The notes: a model not told the origin generated them from the sequence alone. Counted from the first letter of the stretch, positions 15,568 to 26,295 are shown. The stretch: DNA of 64,000 bases from Mycolicibacterium vulneris (GCF_002104765.1 NZ_NCXM01000008.1:124001-188000); one strand, 5' to 3'. A program made the numbers and translations.

Positions 15568-17691
15568 TCAGCCGGCGGTGCGCTCGGGGTCGGGGCCGTC
15601 AGCGCTGGGCGGCAACGGGACCCAGGCCCCGTCGATGACGTCGGGTGGGCACTGCACCTGCAACCGTTCCCGCTCGGTGCGGCGGCGCTTGATTCGCAGT
15701 CGCGCATCGCCGGGCAGGGTGACCAATTCGTTGCAGGTCAGGTAGTACACGTCGTCGACATCGTCGATCAGATCGGCCTCGACTCGCAGGGAACTCAAGG
15801 CGCGCAGCGTCATTCGGAGTTCGTGGGTGAACCGCATCGTGGTGTCATGGGCCAGCTCCCGGGAGCCGCGGGCACCGGCGGGACGCTCGCCCGGCGTCGG
15901 CGACGGTGCTGGCACTGCGGCAGCGGCAGCGGCGGCGATGAGCAACATCGTCGGGTCGTCGGCGAACGTCGCGCTGGCCAGCTCGGCCTCGCCCGGGCCG
16001 CGGTGCCCGATCCGCGCGACGGCGGCATCCACGACGGCCGCGGTCTTCGGCGACAACGCGCGAATGCTCGCGAGGTTGCCCTCCTGGGCCAGCGCACACA
16101 ACGGCGGGTCGGCCCGCAGTGCGGCCGCCAACCCGGCGATCTCCGCGGCGACGAGGCCACTGTCGGTGATCATGCCCATCCCCGGCACGCTGCGGTGCGG
16201 CTGGCTGCGTACCGGCGTCGCGGCGCTTACGCCGGCGTCGATCAGCCACAGCGCGTTGAGGATCCAGCCTTGATGGATGCGGTCGCGCAACAGCCGGAGG
16301 CGAACTTCCAGTGCCGCCTCCGGCAGCAGCGCGAGTTGGCCGGCATCGAGGTGCTCCGCGGTCGCCGCGGCGCCGTAGGCGCGGGTGTCGGCCCGCAGAT
16401 GGCGCAGCAGGGCCACCGAGCGTCCCGCGGCCACCGCCTTGGCGACCGAGCCGAGCGCTCCGCTCGCCAAGGCCGGCTCACCGAACGGCAGTGGGTCCCC
16501 GACATGGGGCCGGCCGACCAGGGCGTCGCGGGCGACGGCCTCGTGGTCCCAACCGGGCAACTGGGTGGCGGCGACCAGGTTGACGGAGACCCCGACGTAG
16601 GGGCGGTGGCCGAACACCGCGATGGCCCTACTGCCCCACTCCTCGCCGACCGCGTCGCCCAGCGCAAGCGCCTGACCCAGCACTCGGCTCGCGGCGCGCA
16701 GCCCGCTCAGCTGGACGTCGAGCGTTATCGGTGTGAGCGGTCCGGGCAGCGCCTGGTTGAGGGCGGAGCTGCTGAAGACCGGGAATCGCGGATCGATCTG
16801 GTCGTCGAACTCACCCTCGATGCCTTCCGGTGCCGCGCTGTGCGCGTCGTCGGCCGGCCGCCGGGAGTGTGCCAGCACCTCGACCGGGAGCGCGAGCCGT
16901 CCGCCGTGGTTGATCGCGCCGGCGCCATCGAGTCGGCGGCCCACGAGTCCCCGCGCGGTGTCGGCGACCGCGTCGAGCGCGTGCCAGCCGAACTTGAACG
17001 ACCAATCCTCTTGCGCCGCCGAAGCATTCATTTCCGGAATCAGTTGCGACCAGCTGCGCACCCGGTGCAGCCGGGACCGCGGATCGGTGGCTCGCAACAC
17101 CCGCCACGCAGTGATCAGATTGACGGTGTCCGGGCTGGCGAGATCCACCACACCGGTGCGGTCGGTGTTGAGCGCCAGCACCAGAAAACGCGTCAGGTCG
17201 TCGAGGTGCAGCACGCGCATGGGCTGGGCCGAGACCTTGGCGCGCAGCAGGGTGGCCACGGTACGGCACACCATCCAGTCGAGCTGGCGACCGACGGGTG
17301 GTGCGATGCGGACGATCACCGTGGGGCCCCAGCTCGAGGACACCAGGTCCTCGGCCAGCCGGTACAGCTCGGGCCGGCCGGCGGCCTGCGACACGAACAG
17401 CAGCCGGGAGCCGGCGCGGGCGGCCGCATCGGTCACCCGCGCGAGGCCGTCCATGTCCGCGCTGCCGGAAACGGACGGGTCGATGGGAGCCAGGTGGATC
17501 ACCGCGTCCGCCTCGTCGGCCAGCTCCCGCAGGACCCGGTCGCGTAGCGGAGCGCAAACGAACTCGACGTTGCGGTCCAGGCACGGATGGGGAAGCTCAG
17601 CAATGCCGGTGACCATGTGCCCGGCAGCGATCAGCTGCCCAGCGACCAGCCGCCCGAGTGCGCCGGTGGCGTCGGTAACCAGGATGTGCAC
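15568..17691 (-). CDS. NAD(P)-binding epimerase-like protein with a long unassigned C-terminal region, Rv1868-like
   Basis: A 707-residue protein, close in length and position to H37Rv Rv1868 (about 699). Residues 1 to about 210 are an extended-SDR/NmrA-like Rossmann domain (HILVTDATGALGRLVAGQL, ADAVIHLAPI, LLFVSQAAG). The remaining roughly 490 residues are Ala/Arg-rich and helical, and I recognise no catalytic motif there; the family is sometimes linked to PEP-utilising enzymes, but no phospho-histidine loop is seen. Its stop lies 3 bases from the convergent reductase. The function is unknown; the fusion suggests a substrate-modifying or regulatory role for the N-terminal domain. Confidence 0.8.
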   Translation of the reverse strand: MHILVTDATGALGRLVAGQLIAAGHMVTGIAELPHPCLDRNVEFVCAPLRDRVLRELADEADAVIHLAPIDPSVSGSADMDGLARVTDAAARAGSRLLFVSQAAGRPELYRLAEDLVSSSWGPTVIVRIAPPVGRQLDWMVCRTVATLLRAKVSAQPMRVLHLDDLTRFLVLALNTDRTGVVDLASPDTVNLITAWRVLRATDPRSRLHRVRSWSQLIPEMNASAAQEDWSFKFGWHALDAVADTARGLVGRRLDGAGAINHGGRLALPVEVLAHSRRPADDAHSAAPEGIEGEFDDQIDPRFPVFSSSALNQALPGPLTPITLDVQLSGLRAASRVLGQALALGDAVGEEWGSRAIAVFGHRPYVGVSVNLVAATQLPGWDHEAVARDALVGRPHVGDPLPFGEPALASGALGSVAKAVAAGRSVALLRHLRADTRAYGAAATAEHLDAGQLALLPEAALEVRLRLLRDRIHQGWILNALWLIDAGVSAATPVRSQPHRSVPGMGMITDSGLVAAEIAGLAAALRADPPLCALAQEGNLASIRALSPKTAAVVDAAVARIGHRGPGEAELASATFADDPTMLLIAAAAAAAVPAPSPTPGERPAGARGSRELAHDTTMRFTHELRMTLRALSSLRVEADLIDDVDDVYYLTCNELVTLPGDARLRIKRRRTERERLQVQCPPDVIDGAWVPLPPSADGPDPERTAG

Positions 17692-17804
17692 CTGGGCTCA
17701 CCTCCCCCAACCCTCAGCACTCAACAATAGGCAGGTAGGCACGGGCTACGCGACCGTTTGGCCGGTAACGGTTCGGTGACCTGCCGTGATGCCGTACGCC
17801 AGGA

Positions 17805-19289
17805 CTACCGCAGCGTCGCGCTGCCGTCCGCGGCGACGGCAACCTTGGCGCCACCGATATCTTCACGCACCGATGCCTGCGCCGCGGCGCGATCGGTGAC
17901 CACGGCCAGCGCGCGCGACCCGTCGGCCGTACGCACGGCCAGAAAGGCCTTCTCGGGCTGGCCGTCGCGGTCGAACGGCGTCGTCCAGGCCTCGACCGTG
18001 CCGACGCCTTCCCACTCCACCACAGCGTCAGTCGTCGGCTTCCGATCGACGGCCGGTTGCGTGTCTTCCCAACGGAATTCGGCCGGCGGCTCGGTGCTGT
18101 AAACCCCGAAGCTGTGTTTGGTCAGGTAGCCGCCGTTGGCGGTGATCAGGCCGCGGCGGCCCGGATTGGCAACCAGCAACTCCGCCATGGTGGCAATCGA
18201 ATGCATCACGTAGTTGCTCCACGGTCCGCCCGCGAACGTCAGCCCACCGGTGACCGTCAGCGGCCGGGCGGGATCGTCGGTGCTCAACCCGAGCTCGGCC
18301 GCGGCCACCTGAACCGCGGAGGGAAAGCACGAGTACAGGTCGACGTAATCGATGTCGTCGATGCCAAGGCCGGCCAGCTCCAGCGCCCGCGCACCGGCGA
18401 TCCGGATCGCTGTCGACCGGTGCAGTTCGTGGCGCTCGGCGATGGACGCGGTGTCGTGGGCGTCGGTGCCCGCGTGCGGGTACACCCAGCGCTCGGCCGG
18501 GATCTTCAGCCGGGTCGCCTCCCCGACCGACGTCAGGACCAGGGCCGCGCCCTGGTCGACCATGTTGTTCGAGTTCATCAGCTTGGTGTAGGGCCAACTG
18601 ATCATGCGGTTCTGCGGGCCCGCCTGGCTGATGTCGTCGGCGGTCGACGGTTTGCGGATCCAGGCGTTCGGGTTGTCCACCGCCACGGCGTTGAACCGTG
18701 CCCACAGCGCCCCGATGCGTTTGAGGTGATCGTCGATCGACTCGCCGTTCGCAATCCGAAGCGCCTCCTCAAACATCGGGTAGACGTAGGCTGGCCGGTC
18801 GAGGGAGATTCTGATCTCGGCCTCACCGGCCATCGCGACGTCGTCACCGCTGATCTCGGCCATCGGGACCGAGTGGTCCTGCTCGGTCCACACCAGCTTG
18901 CCGCCCTTGGCCCGCAGTCCCCGCCTGGTGCGCCAGGTTTCGGCGCCGGCCAGCAGCACGACCTTGGCGTGGCCGCGCTGGATATCCAGGCAGGCCTGGT
19001 TGACCAGCGACTGCGGCACGTTGCCGCCGACGGGGCTGTACAGCGTGCGGAAATCGGACGCGCCGATTCGCTGGCCGAGCAACAGGCCCGGGTCGCGGTA
19101 CTGGGCCGACAGGATATTCACGATGCGGATCGAATCGACGGCCTCGATCACCGCGGCATCGGCGGCCTGCCGGGCCGCGGCCACCATCAGGTCCATCGGC
19201 TCGACCGAGCGGGTTTCCGGATCGAGCTCGTCGCGATGGTTGACCTGGCCGAAGCCGATCAACACCGGGGTCCTGGGGTCGACGCTCAT
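17805..19289 (-). CDS. Thiolase-superfamily protein, Rv1867-like (nucleophilic Cys not evident)
   Basis: A 494-residue protein, the length of H37Rv Rv1867. Thiolase-fold marks are PVLIGFGQVNHRDE, KVVLLAGAETW, VDLYSCFPSAVQVAAAELGL, and TVTGGLTFAGGPWSNYVMHSI, whose His is the usual general base. Where typical thiolases have the nucleophilic Cys (CxSG), this protein reads SPVGGNVPQS, so standard Claisen chemistry is doubtful. The C-terminal 100 residues are an added beta-rich domain, as in SCP-x-like acetyltransferases. It follows the two-domain CoA-transferase gene by 19 bases on the same strand and precedes the Rv1868 homologue, suggesting one CoA-linked operon. Confidence 0.85.
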   Translation of the reverse strand: MSVDPRTPVLIGFGQVNHRDELDPETRSVEPMDLMVAAARQAADAAVIEAVDSIRIVNILSAQYRDPGLLLGQRIGASDFRTLYSPVGGNVPQSLVNQACLDIQRGHAKVVLLAGAETWRTRRGLRAKGGKLVWTEQDHSVPMAEISGDDVAMAGEAEIRISLDRPAYVYPMFEEALRIANGESIDDHLKRIGALWARFNAVAVDNPNAWIRKPSTADDISQAGPQNRMISWPYTKLMNSNNMVDQGAALVLTSVGEATRLKIPAERWVYPHAGTDAHDTASIAERHELHRSTAIRIAGARALELAGLGIDDIDYVDLYSCFPSAVQVAAAELGLSTDDPARPLTVTGGLTFAGGPWSNYVMHSIATMAELLVANPGRRGLITANGGYLTKHSFGVYSTEPPAEFRWEDTQPAVDRKPTTDAVVEWEGVGTVEAWTTPFDRDGQPEKAFLAVRTADGSRALAVVTDRAAAQASVREDIGGAKVAVAADGSATLR

Positions 19290-19308
19290 GGGAACGAATT
19301 TAGCGTGG

Positions 19309-21717
19309 CTATGGATCCGCGTCGTCGGGCGGGACGGACAGGACGCCGTCGTCGATCAGCCGCTGGATGTCCGCGGGGTTCATTCCCAGCACGCTTCGGC
19401 AGATCTCGACGTTGTCCTGGCCGGGCAGCGGCGCCGGGGCCTGCCGGGCCGCCGGGATGTGGCGGTAGGGCGCCGGGCCCGTCTCGGCCGGCAACGGGCT
19501 GTCGATCAGCGGATGCGTCATGGGGCTGTATACGTTTCGCGCGATCAGCTGTGGGTCCTCGAGCACGTCCGGCGGGCGGTTCATCGGGCCGGCGGGCACC
19601 CCGGCCGACTGCAGCAGCTCGGCCGCCCGCAGCGGCGTGCGCGTGCGGGTCCAGCCGGAGACCAGCTCCACCAGCTCGTCGCGATGGTTCAGCCGCGCCT
19701 CGCCGGTGGCGAAGCGCGGATCGTCGGCCCACCCGGCATGGTCGAATACCCAAGCGGCGCGGCGCCATTCGTCGTCAGAACGGATCGAGATGACGCACCA
19801 TTCGTCGTCGCCCGCGCAGGGGTAGACCGCATGCAGGCAAGTGTCCTCGCGGATCTGCGCGACACCCGCGGCCAGCGCGGCCTGGGTGACATACAGCGTG
19901 TCGAGCTGGTTGACCACGACTTCGGCCTGCGAGATGTGCACGTGTGCTCCCCGGCCGGCCCGGTTGCGGTGGATCAGCGCGGCCAGCGCGCCGATCGCCG
20001 TGACCCGCCCCACCACGTGGTCGGGAAAGACCGTCGTCGCGTCGTAAAACCCGTGCCTGCCCGTGTCGGCCTCGCCCTGCGCGCCGTCGGACGTCCAAAG
20101 CCGGGTGACCCCGGTGGTGGCGCGGACCAGCGGGCCGTAGCCCAATCGGGCGCTCCACGGACCCGTGTCGCCGAACGCGCTGCTTTCGGCCAGCACGATC
20201 CGCGGGTTGACGGCGCGCAGCTGATCGTAGGAAAAGCCCAGTGCCGTAAGGGTTCCCGGCTTGAAGTTGGCGAACACCGCGTCGGCCTCGGCCACCAGGC
20301 GGCCGAAGATCTTCTTGCCCTCGGCGCTGCGCAGGTCCAGTCCCAGTCCCCGGTTGTTGCGATGCGTCCAGGCGAACGACTCACTCATGGCGTCGCCGAC
20401 CCGGGCCTGCCGCAATCCATCCGGGTAATCGACGCTTTCGACCTTGATGACATCGGCACCGAGGTCGGCGAACAACCGGCTCAGCTCACCACCGGCGACG
20501 ATGATGCCCAGATCGAGGATCCGCAGCCCGGCAAAGGGATAGTCGCCGAGTCGGCCCGAGGACGACGGCACCACCGACGGATTGCCCCGCCAATACGGTT
20601 CGTCGTGGCCCGCGGCCGGCACCGGCGTGCGAAAACCCGCGCGCCTGCCGTCGACGACGAAATATCCGGTCGGCACGCTGGTGCGCACGCCGGGGACGAG
20701 TTCGGCGTCGGTGATGGCGCCCACCGCCTGAAAGTGTTCGGACCCCAGGATCTGTGCGGGCGTCAGCACCGCGGCGATCGGCACCCCGTTCGCCTGGCCG
20801 GCGGCCACCAGATCCTTCCTGGTCTGCCCGGCGAACAACTCCCGAATCAGCTCGCTGATCTGCGGCCAGGCCGCGAACCGCGCACCGATCGCGTCGTATT
20901 TCGGGTCCTGGAACTCCTCCGGTTCCCCCAGCCAGCGCCGCAGGCCCCGCCACTGCCGCGGCGCCATCACGCACAGCCGGACGTATCCGTCCTGGCACGG
21001 GTAGATCGGGTAGGCGTCCTGGTTCTTCGGCCGCCCCCGCCACCGCCCGCTGCGACGGACCCCGGCGGCGGCCTGACCGTGCGCGCCGAAGGCGGGATCG
21101 AGGGCCATGACGACGGCGTCGAACCAGGAGAAGTCGATGTAATCGCCTGTGCCGCAGCGTAATCGATTGTAATATGCCGCGAGCGCGGCCCACGCGGCCT
21201 GAACTGCGGCGGTCGCCGACGCGATACCGTCTGGCGGCAGCACGGGGGTGCCGGTGGTGGGACCGGAGCGCGACAACGCGCCACACATCGCGTACAACAC
21301 CGGATCGGTGGCACGCCAGGACGACCGCGGACCCGTCGCACCGAAGTCGGTGATCGACAGCACCACCAGGTGCGGGTAGCGGCCCGCCAGCTCCTCGCCC
21401 GAGGTCCCGAACATGGCTCCGCGTTCGTCGGCGCCGGTGTCCACGACGATGTCGGCCTCGGCGGCCAGGTCCAGGAAGCGGTCGCAGTCGTCGTCGTCGA
21501 ACGGGTCGAGCACCGCGCTGCGCTTGTTCGCGTTGTGCACCGCGAACGGAATACTGACTCCGCGCAGCGTGGGCAGCGCATCGCGTCCCAGACAACTGCC
21601 CGGCGGTTCCACCTTGAGGACGTCGGCGCCCAGGTCGGCGAACAGTCGGGTGACCGCGTCCGCGACGCCGCTCGACAAGTCGAGGACGCGCACGGCATCG
21701 AGCAACCCGTCGGCCAT
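19309..21717 (-). CDS. Tandem CaiB/BaiF (family III) CoA-transferase fusion, Rv1866-like
   Basis: An 802-residue protein made of two family III CoA-transferase copies (about 1-390 and 400-802). Each starts with the same pattern: VRVLDLSSGVADAVTRLFADLGADVLKVEPPG and LRILDLGIIVAGGELSRLFADLGADVIKVES. In the first copy the catalytic Asp is present in DFSWFDAVV; in the second the aligned position is Glu in ISQAEVVV. Such fused enzymes move CoA between carboxylic acids, possibly with one active and one structural half. H37Rv Rv1866 has the same layout at about 778 residues. It heads the minus-strand run Rv1866-Rv1867-Rv1868. Confidence 0.9.
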   Translation of the reverse strand: MADGLLDAVRVLDLSSGVADAVTRLFADLGADVLKVEPPGSCLGRDALPTLRGVSIPFAVHNANKRSAVLDPFDDDDCDRFLDLAAEADIVVDTGADERGAMFGTSGEELAGRYPHLVVLSITDFGATGPRSSWRATDPVLYAMCGALSRSGPTTGTPVLPPDGIASATAAVQAAWAALAAYYNRLRCGTGDYIDFSWFDAVVMALDPAFGAHGQAAAGVRRSGRWRGRPKNQDAYPIYPCQDGYVRLCVMAPRQWRGLRRWLGEPEEFQDPKYDAIGARFAAWPQISELIRELFAGQTRKDLVAAGQANGVPIAAVLTPAQILGSEHFQAVGAITDAELVPGVRTSVPTGYFVVDGRRAGFRTPVPAAGHDEPYWRGNPSVVPSSSGRLGDYPFAGLRILDLGIIVAGGELSRLFADLGADVIKVESVDYPDGLRQARVGDAMSESFAWTHRNNRGLGLDLRSAEGKKIFGRLVAEADAVFANFKPGTLTALGFSYDQLRAVNPRIVLAESSAFGDTGPWSARLGYGPLVRATTGVTRLWTSDGAQGEADTGRHGFYDATTVFPDHVVGRVTAIGALAALIHRNRAGRGAHVHISQAEVVVNQLDTLYVTQAALAAGVAQIREDTCLHAVYPCAGDDEWCVISIRSDDEWRRAAWVFDHAGWADDPRFATGEARLNHRDELVELVSGWTRTRTPLRAAELLQSAGVPAGPMNRPPDVLEDPQLIARNVYSPMTHPLIDSPLPAETGPAPYRHIPAARQAPAPLPGQDNVEICRSVLGMNPADIQRLIDDGVLSVPPDDADP

Positions 21718-21925
21718 CTGGACACCGTACCTGCCTGGTCAGGCCGCTGCGCGGCGGGCGTTCCCGGTAGCGATCGTCCACCGAGGCGGCCAAAGTGCCG
21801 GGCGGGCAAGCTGATTCGGCGGGCGTGCCGTCGGCTGCGGCGCAAGGTTCAGCCGACGGTCGGCGTCGGCTATCGTCACAGGCCGATCCGCCCGACCCTG
21901 TCCGTCGTCTCATGGAGGCATCACT

Positions 21926-22843
21926 ATGACCGCGCACCTGAGCTACGTGGAGGCCGTGGTGGTCGGCGCGTTCCAAGGCGTCACCGAGCTGTTCCCGGTC
22001 TCCAGCCTGGGGCACGCGGTGCTGGTGCCGGCGCTGGTCGGCGGGCGATGGGCCCAAGACCTCAGCGTGTCCGCCCCCAAGTCGCCGTACCTCGCGTTCA
22101 TCGTGGGCCTGCATGTGGCCACCGCCGCCGCCCTGCTGGTGTTTTTCTGGCGCGACTGGGTGCGCATCCTGACGGGGTTCTTCACCTCGCTGCGCCATCG
22201 GCGGATTCAGACGCCCGACGAACGGCTCGCCTGGCTGATCGTGGCGGGCACCATCCCGGTGGGCCTGGCCGGCCTCTTGCTGGAACAGCTGTTCCGCACC
22301 ACACTCGGCAAGCCCGTCCCCGCGGCGGCCTTCCTGTTGCTGAACGGCATCGCCCTGTATGCGGGCGAGGTGCTGCGCCGGCGCATCGCGCCCGCACCGG
22401 ATGGGGCCGCGATGGCCGGCGGGGAACCCGAACACGGCGACGAGGCCTCCGACCACCGGCTCGCCCAACTCCCCCTGCCCCGCGGCGTGGTGATCGGTGC
22501 GGCGCAAATCCTCGCGTTGCTGCCCGGCATCAGCCGTTCGGGGATCACCATCGTGGCCGGACTGTGGCGCGGCTTGTCGCACGAAGACGCCGCCCGGTTC
22601 TCCTTTTTGCTTGCGACCCCGATCATCCTGGCGGCGGGCGTGTACAAGATCCCGGAACTCTTCGGGCCGCTCGGCGCCGGAATCGGCGGTCAGGTGCTGG
22701 CCGGCAGCGTCGCCTCCTTCGTGTGCGCCTATCTCGCGGTGCGTTTTCTGACACGGTATTTCGAGACCCGCACGCTGACGCCGTTCGCGATCTACTGCGC
22801 CCTGGCCGGTGGCGCCAGCCTGGTCTGGTTCGCCCTGAGCTGA
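21926..22843 (+). CDS. uppP: Undecaprenyl-diphosphatase UppP/BacA paralogue
   Basis: A 305-residue polytopic membrane protein with both catalytic signatures of the BacA/UppP family: the (E/Q)xxxE segment in FQGVTELFPVSSLGH (about 15-29) and the PGxSRSxxT segment in LPGISRSGITIVAG. It dephosphorylates polyprenyl diphosphate to recycle the cell-wall lipid carrier. The hydrophilic loop near residues 150-175 is longer than usual. M. tuberculosis has one UppP (Rv2136c) elsewhere, so this is probably an extra copy. It is divergent from the CoA-transferase gene across 208 bases, in which I see nothing definite beyond an ATGGAGG-type ribosome-binding site. Confidence 0.92.
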   Translation: MTAHLSYVEAVVVGAFQGVTELFPVSSLGHAVLVPALVGGRWAQDLSVSAPKSPYLAFIVGLHVATAAALLVFFWRDWVRILTGFFTSLRHRRIQTPDERLAWLIVAGTIPVGLAGLLLEQLFRTTLGKPVPAAAFLLLNGIALYAGEVLRRRIAPAPDGAAMAGGEPEHGDEASDHRLAQLPLPRGVVIGAAQILALLPGISRSGITIVAGLWRGLSHEDAARFSFLLATPIILAAGVYKIPELFGPLGAGIGGQVLAGSVASFVCAYLAVRFLTRYFETRTLTPFAIYCALAGGASLVWFALS

Positions 22844-22948
22844 GCCGGCAGGCGCCGGTCACCGGGGATTGTTGCGCCGGGCGACTTCGAGTGCTGTGCT
22901 TAGCCCGTTGTCTAGTTGACACCCGTCAAGAAACTGGAGGGGGCCGGA

Positions 22949-23809
22949 ATGGCAGACACGGATTCGATTGGCCTGAAGCTCCAAGGCAAGGTCCGCGGCA
23001 AGGTCGTCGTGATCACCGGAGGCGCCCGGGGCATCGGGCTGGCCACCGCCACCGCGCTGCACAATCTAGGCGCCAAGGTCGCCATTGGCGACGTCGACGA
23101 GGTGCGGGTGAAGGAGTCGGGCGCCGACCTGGGCCTCGACGTCTACGGGAAGCTCGACGTCACCGATCCACACTCGTTCGCCGATTTCCTGGACGAGGTC
23201 GAGCGCCGGCTCGGCCCGATCGACGTGCTGATCAACAACGCCGGCATCATGCCCGTCGGCAAGATCGTCGACGAGCCGGACGCGGTCACCCGGCGGATCC
23301 TGGACATCAACGTCTACGGCGTGATCGTCGGCAGCAAACTGGCCGCCCGGCGCATGGCGCCGCGCGGCAAGGGGCACGTCATCAACGTCGCCTCGCTGGC
23401 CGGCGAACTCAACATTGTCGGGCTGGCCACCTACTGCGCCAGCAAGCACGCGGTGATCGGATTCACCGACTCGGCCCGGCTGGAGTACCACGACGCCGGC
23501 GTGAAGTTCTCGCTGGTGTTGCCGACGTTCGTCAACACCGAGTTGGTCGCCGGAACTCCCGGCATGAAGGGGTTCCGCAATGCCGAACCCACCGAGATCG
23601 CCGACGCGATCGTCAACCTGGTGGCCCACCCCAAGCCGCGGGTGCGGATCACCAAGGCGGCGGGCGCAATGGTGGTGTCCCAGAAAATCTGGCCGCGCCG
23701 AATCGCCGAGGCGCTCAACCGGATGCTGGGCGGTGATCACGTCTTCACCGACGACGTCGACGTCGCCAAGCGCCGCGCGTACGAGGCCCGCGCCCGCGGC
23801 GAAGAGTAA
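22949..23809 (+). CDS. Short-chain dehydrogenase/reductase, Rv1865c-like
   Basis: A 286-residue classical SDR, the same length as H37Rv Rv1865c. NAD(P) binding is shown by [18 protein letters not shown] (about 19-36) and NNAGIMPVG; the catalytic Ser-Tyr-Lys are in [24 protein letters not shown]. The C-terminal tail (about 230-286) is basic and longer than average. The ATG at 22949 follows GGAGGGGGCCGGA; an in-frame start 33 bases earlier is possible. The substrate is unknown. The phosphoketolase gene follows after 44 bases. Confidence 0.9.
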   Translation: MADTDSIGLKLQGKVRGKVVVITGGARGIGLATATALHNLGAKVAIGDVDEVRVKESGADLGLDVYGKLDVTDPHSFADFLDEVERRLGPIDVLINNAGIMPVGKIVDEPDAVTRRILDINVYGVIVGSKLAARRMAPRGKGHVINVASLAGELNIVGLATYCASKHAVIGFTDSARLEYHDAGVKFSLVLPTFVNTELVAGTPGMKGFRNAEPTEIADAIVNLVAHPKPRVRITKAAGAMVVSQKIWPRRIAEALNRMLGGDHVFTDDVDVAKRRAYEARARGEE

Positions 23810-23853
23810 TCGCGCACGAGCATTGTTCACCGAAGGCGCGGACAATCAGGCGG

Positions 23854-26250
23854 GTGAGCCTAGACACCCGAACCTCCGCGCCCACCGAATCTCCGCTCTC
23901 CGACGACGAACTCGCTCTGCTCGACAAGTACTGGCGCGCCGCCAATTATCTGTCGGTCGGGCAGATCTACCTCCTGGACAACCCGCTGCTCACCGAGCCG
24001 CTGGCCACCGAGCACGTCAAACCGCGGTTGCTGGGGCACTGGGGCACGACGCCCGGGCTCAACCTCGTCTACGCCCACCTGAACCGGATAATCCGCAACC
24101 GCGACGCCGACGTCATCTACGTGACCGGGCCGGGTCACGGCGGCCCCGGGCTGGTCGCCAACGCCTACCTGGAAGGCACCTACAGCGAGGTGTACACCGG
24201 CATCGAGGAGGACGCCGAAGGGCTGCGCAAGCTGTTCCGGCAGTTCTCCTTCCCCGGCGGCATCCCCAGCCACGTCGCGGCGCAGACGCCGGGATCCATC
24301 CACGAGGGCGGTGAGCTCGGCTATGCGCTGGTGCACGCCTACGGCGCGGCCCTGGACAACCCTTACCTGGTGGTGGCCTGCGTCGTCGGCGACGGCGAGG
24401 CCGAAACCGGACCGCTGGCCGCCAGCTGGCACTCCAACAAATTCCTCAACCCGGTGACCGACGGCGCCGTGCTGCCGATCCTGGCGCTCAACGGCTACAA
24501 GATCGCCAACCCGACGGTGCTGGCCCGCATCCCGCACGACGAGCTGGAATCGTTGTTGCGCGGCTACGGCTACCGGCCGATCACGGTCGCCGGCGACGAC
24601 CCGGCGGACGTGCACCGGCAACTGGCCGCCGCGCTCGACGATGCCTTCGACGACATCGCGGCCATCCAGAGCGCGGCCCGCGGCGGCGGTGAGGCGCAGC
24701 GACCGGTGTGGCCGATGATCGTGCTGCGCACGCCCAAGGGCTGGACCGGACCCAAGGTGGTGGACGGCAAGAAGGTCGAGGGCACCTGGCGCTCGCATCA
24801 GGTGCCGCTGTCCGAGACGCACGACAATCCCGAGCACCGCGCCCAGCTGGAGGACTGGCTGCGCAGTTATGCGCCCGAGCAGCTTTTCGACGACAACGGC
24901 AGGCTGCGTGACGAATTGCGGGCGCTGGCCCCCAAAGGTGATCGGCGGATGAGCGCCAACCCGCACGCCAACGGCGGGCTGTTGCTGCACGATCTGGACC
25001 TGCCGGACTTTCGCGACTACGCCGTGCCTGTCGAGCGGCCGGCGGCGGCCACGCACGAGGCCACCCGGGTGCTGGGCACCTTCCTGCGCGACGTGATCGC
25101 CCGCAATCGGGACCGGTTCCGGCTGATGGGACCCGACGAGACGGCCTCCAATCGGCTCGACGCCGTCTTCGGGTCGACCGACAAGGTGTGGCTCTCGGAG
25201 GTCGAACCCGACGACGAGCATTTGGCGCCCGACGGCCGCGTGATGGAGGTGCTCTCCGAGCACCTGTGCCAGGGCTGGCTGGAGGGCTATCTGCTGACCG
25301 GGCGGCATGGGCTGTTCAACTGCTACGAAGCGTTCGTGCACATCGTCGACTCGATGCTCAATCAGCACGCGAAATGGCTTGCGACCAGCCGGGAATTGCC
25401 GTGGCGCCGGCCGATCGCGTCGCTCAACTATCTGCTCAGCTCGCACGTCTGGCGTCAGGACCACAACGGCGCGTCCCATCAGGACCCCGGCTTCATCGAC
25501 CTCGTCGCCAACAAGCGACCGGAGCTGACCCGCGTCTACCTGCCGCCGGACGGCAACACGCTGCTTTCGGTGGCCGATCATTGCCTGCGCAGCCGGGACT
25601 ACATCAACGTCATCGTCGCCGGCAAGCAGCCCGCGCTGGCCTACCTCGACATGGACGAGGCCATCGCGCACTGCACCCGCGGCCTGGGCATCTGGCCGTG
25701 GGCGAGCACGGCCACCGAGGAGCCCGACGTGGTGCTGGCCTGCGCCGGCGACATCCCCACGCTGGAGACGCTGGCCGCCGCCGACATCCTGCGCCGCGAG
25801 CTGCCGGAGCTGGGCGTCCGGGTGATCAACATCGTCGACCTGATGCGGCTGCAGCCGGATTCCGAGCACCCGCACGGGCTGCCGGACCGCGAGTTCGACG
25901 CGCTGTTCACCCGCGACAAGCCGGTCATCTTCGCCTACCACGGCTATCCCTGGCTGATCCACCGGCTCACCTACAGCCGCACCAACCACGCCCACCTGCA
26001 TGTGCGCGGCTTCAAGGAGCGCGGCACCACGACAACGCCATTCGACATGGTGATGCTGAACGACCTGGACCGCTTCCACCTGGTCATGGACGTCATCGAC
26101 CGAGTGGACGGGCTGGCCAGTCGCGCCGCCATGCTGCGCCAGCGGATGGTCGACGCCCGCCTCGCCGCGCGGATGTACACCCGCGAGTACGGCGAGGACG
26201 ACCCGAAGATCGCCGGCTGGAACTGGGAGTCGGACTGGACGGCCGAGTGA
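23854..26250 (+). CDS. Phosphoketolase (xylulose-5-P/fructose-6-P)
   Basis: A 798-residue ThDP enzyme of the XFP family. Family marks are [16 protein letters not shown] near the start, [28 protein letters not shown], the ThDP motif [24 protein letters not shown] (about 184-207), and the C-terminal [23 protein letters not shown] region. It splits xylulose-5-P or fructose-6-P into acetyl-P and a shorter sugar phosphate. The GTG start follows the SDR by 44 bases. It sits between homologues of Rv1865c and Rv1863c where H37Rv has Rv1864c, so it is an insertion or replacement. No acetate kinase or phosphotransacetylase gene is adjacent. Confidence 0.95.
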   Translation: MSLDTRTSAPTESPLSDDELALLDKYWRAANYLSVGQIYLLDNPLLTEPLATEHVKPRLLGHWGTTPGLNLVYAHLNRIIRNRDADVIYVTGPGHGGPGLVANAYLEGTYSEVYTGIEEDAEGLRKLFRQFSFPGGIPSHVAAQTPGSIHEGGELGYALVHAYGAALDNPYLVVACVVGDGEAETGPLAASWHSNKFLNPVTDGAVLPILALNGYKIANPTVLARIPHDELESLLRGYGYRPITVAGDDPADVHRQLAAALDDAFDDIAAIQSAARGGGEAQRPVWPMIVLRTPKGWTGPKVVDGKKVEGTWRSHQVPLSETHDNPEHRAQLEDWLRSYAPEQLFDDNGRLRDELRALAPKGDRRMSANPHANGGLLLHDLDLPDFRDYAVPVERPAAATHEATRVLGTFLRDVIARNRDRFRLMGPDETASNRLDAVFGSTDKVWLSEVEPDDEHLAPDGRVMEVLSEHLCQGWLEGYLLTGRHGLFNCYEAFVHIVDSMLNQHAKWLATSRELPWRRPIASLNYLLSSHVWRQDHNGASHQDPGFIDLVANKRPELTRVYLPPDGNTLLSVADHCLRSRDYINVIVAGKQPALAYLDMDEAIAHCTRGLGIWPWASTATEEPDVVLACAGDIPTLETLAAADILRRELPELGVRVINIVDLMRLQPDSEHPHGLPDREFDALFTRDKPVIFAYHGYPWLIHRLTYSRTNHAHLHVRGFKERGTTTTPFDMVMLNDLDRFHLVMDVIDRVDGLASRAAMLRQRMVDARLAARMYTREYGEDDPKIAGWNWESDWTAE

Positions 26251-26295
26251 CGCGAGTAACCCGGTCGGTCCCACCGGCGCCGGTAAACTGATCGG

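Noticed and set aside
20486..22582. A 698-codon open frame antisense to uppP that also runs through the upstream half of the CoA-transferase gene in another frame
   Set aside because: Its translation is Arg/Gly-rich, and both overlapped genes have clear family motifs.
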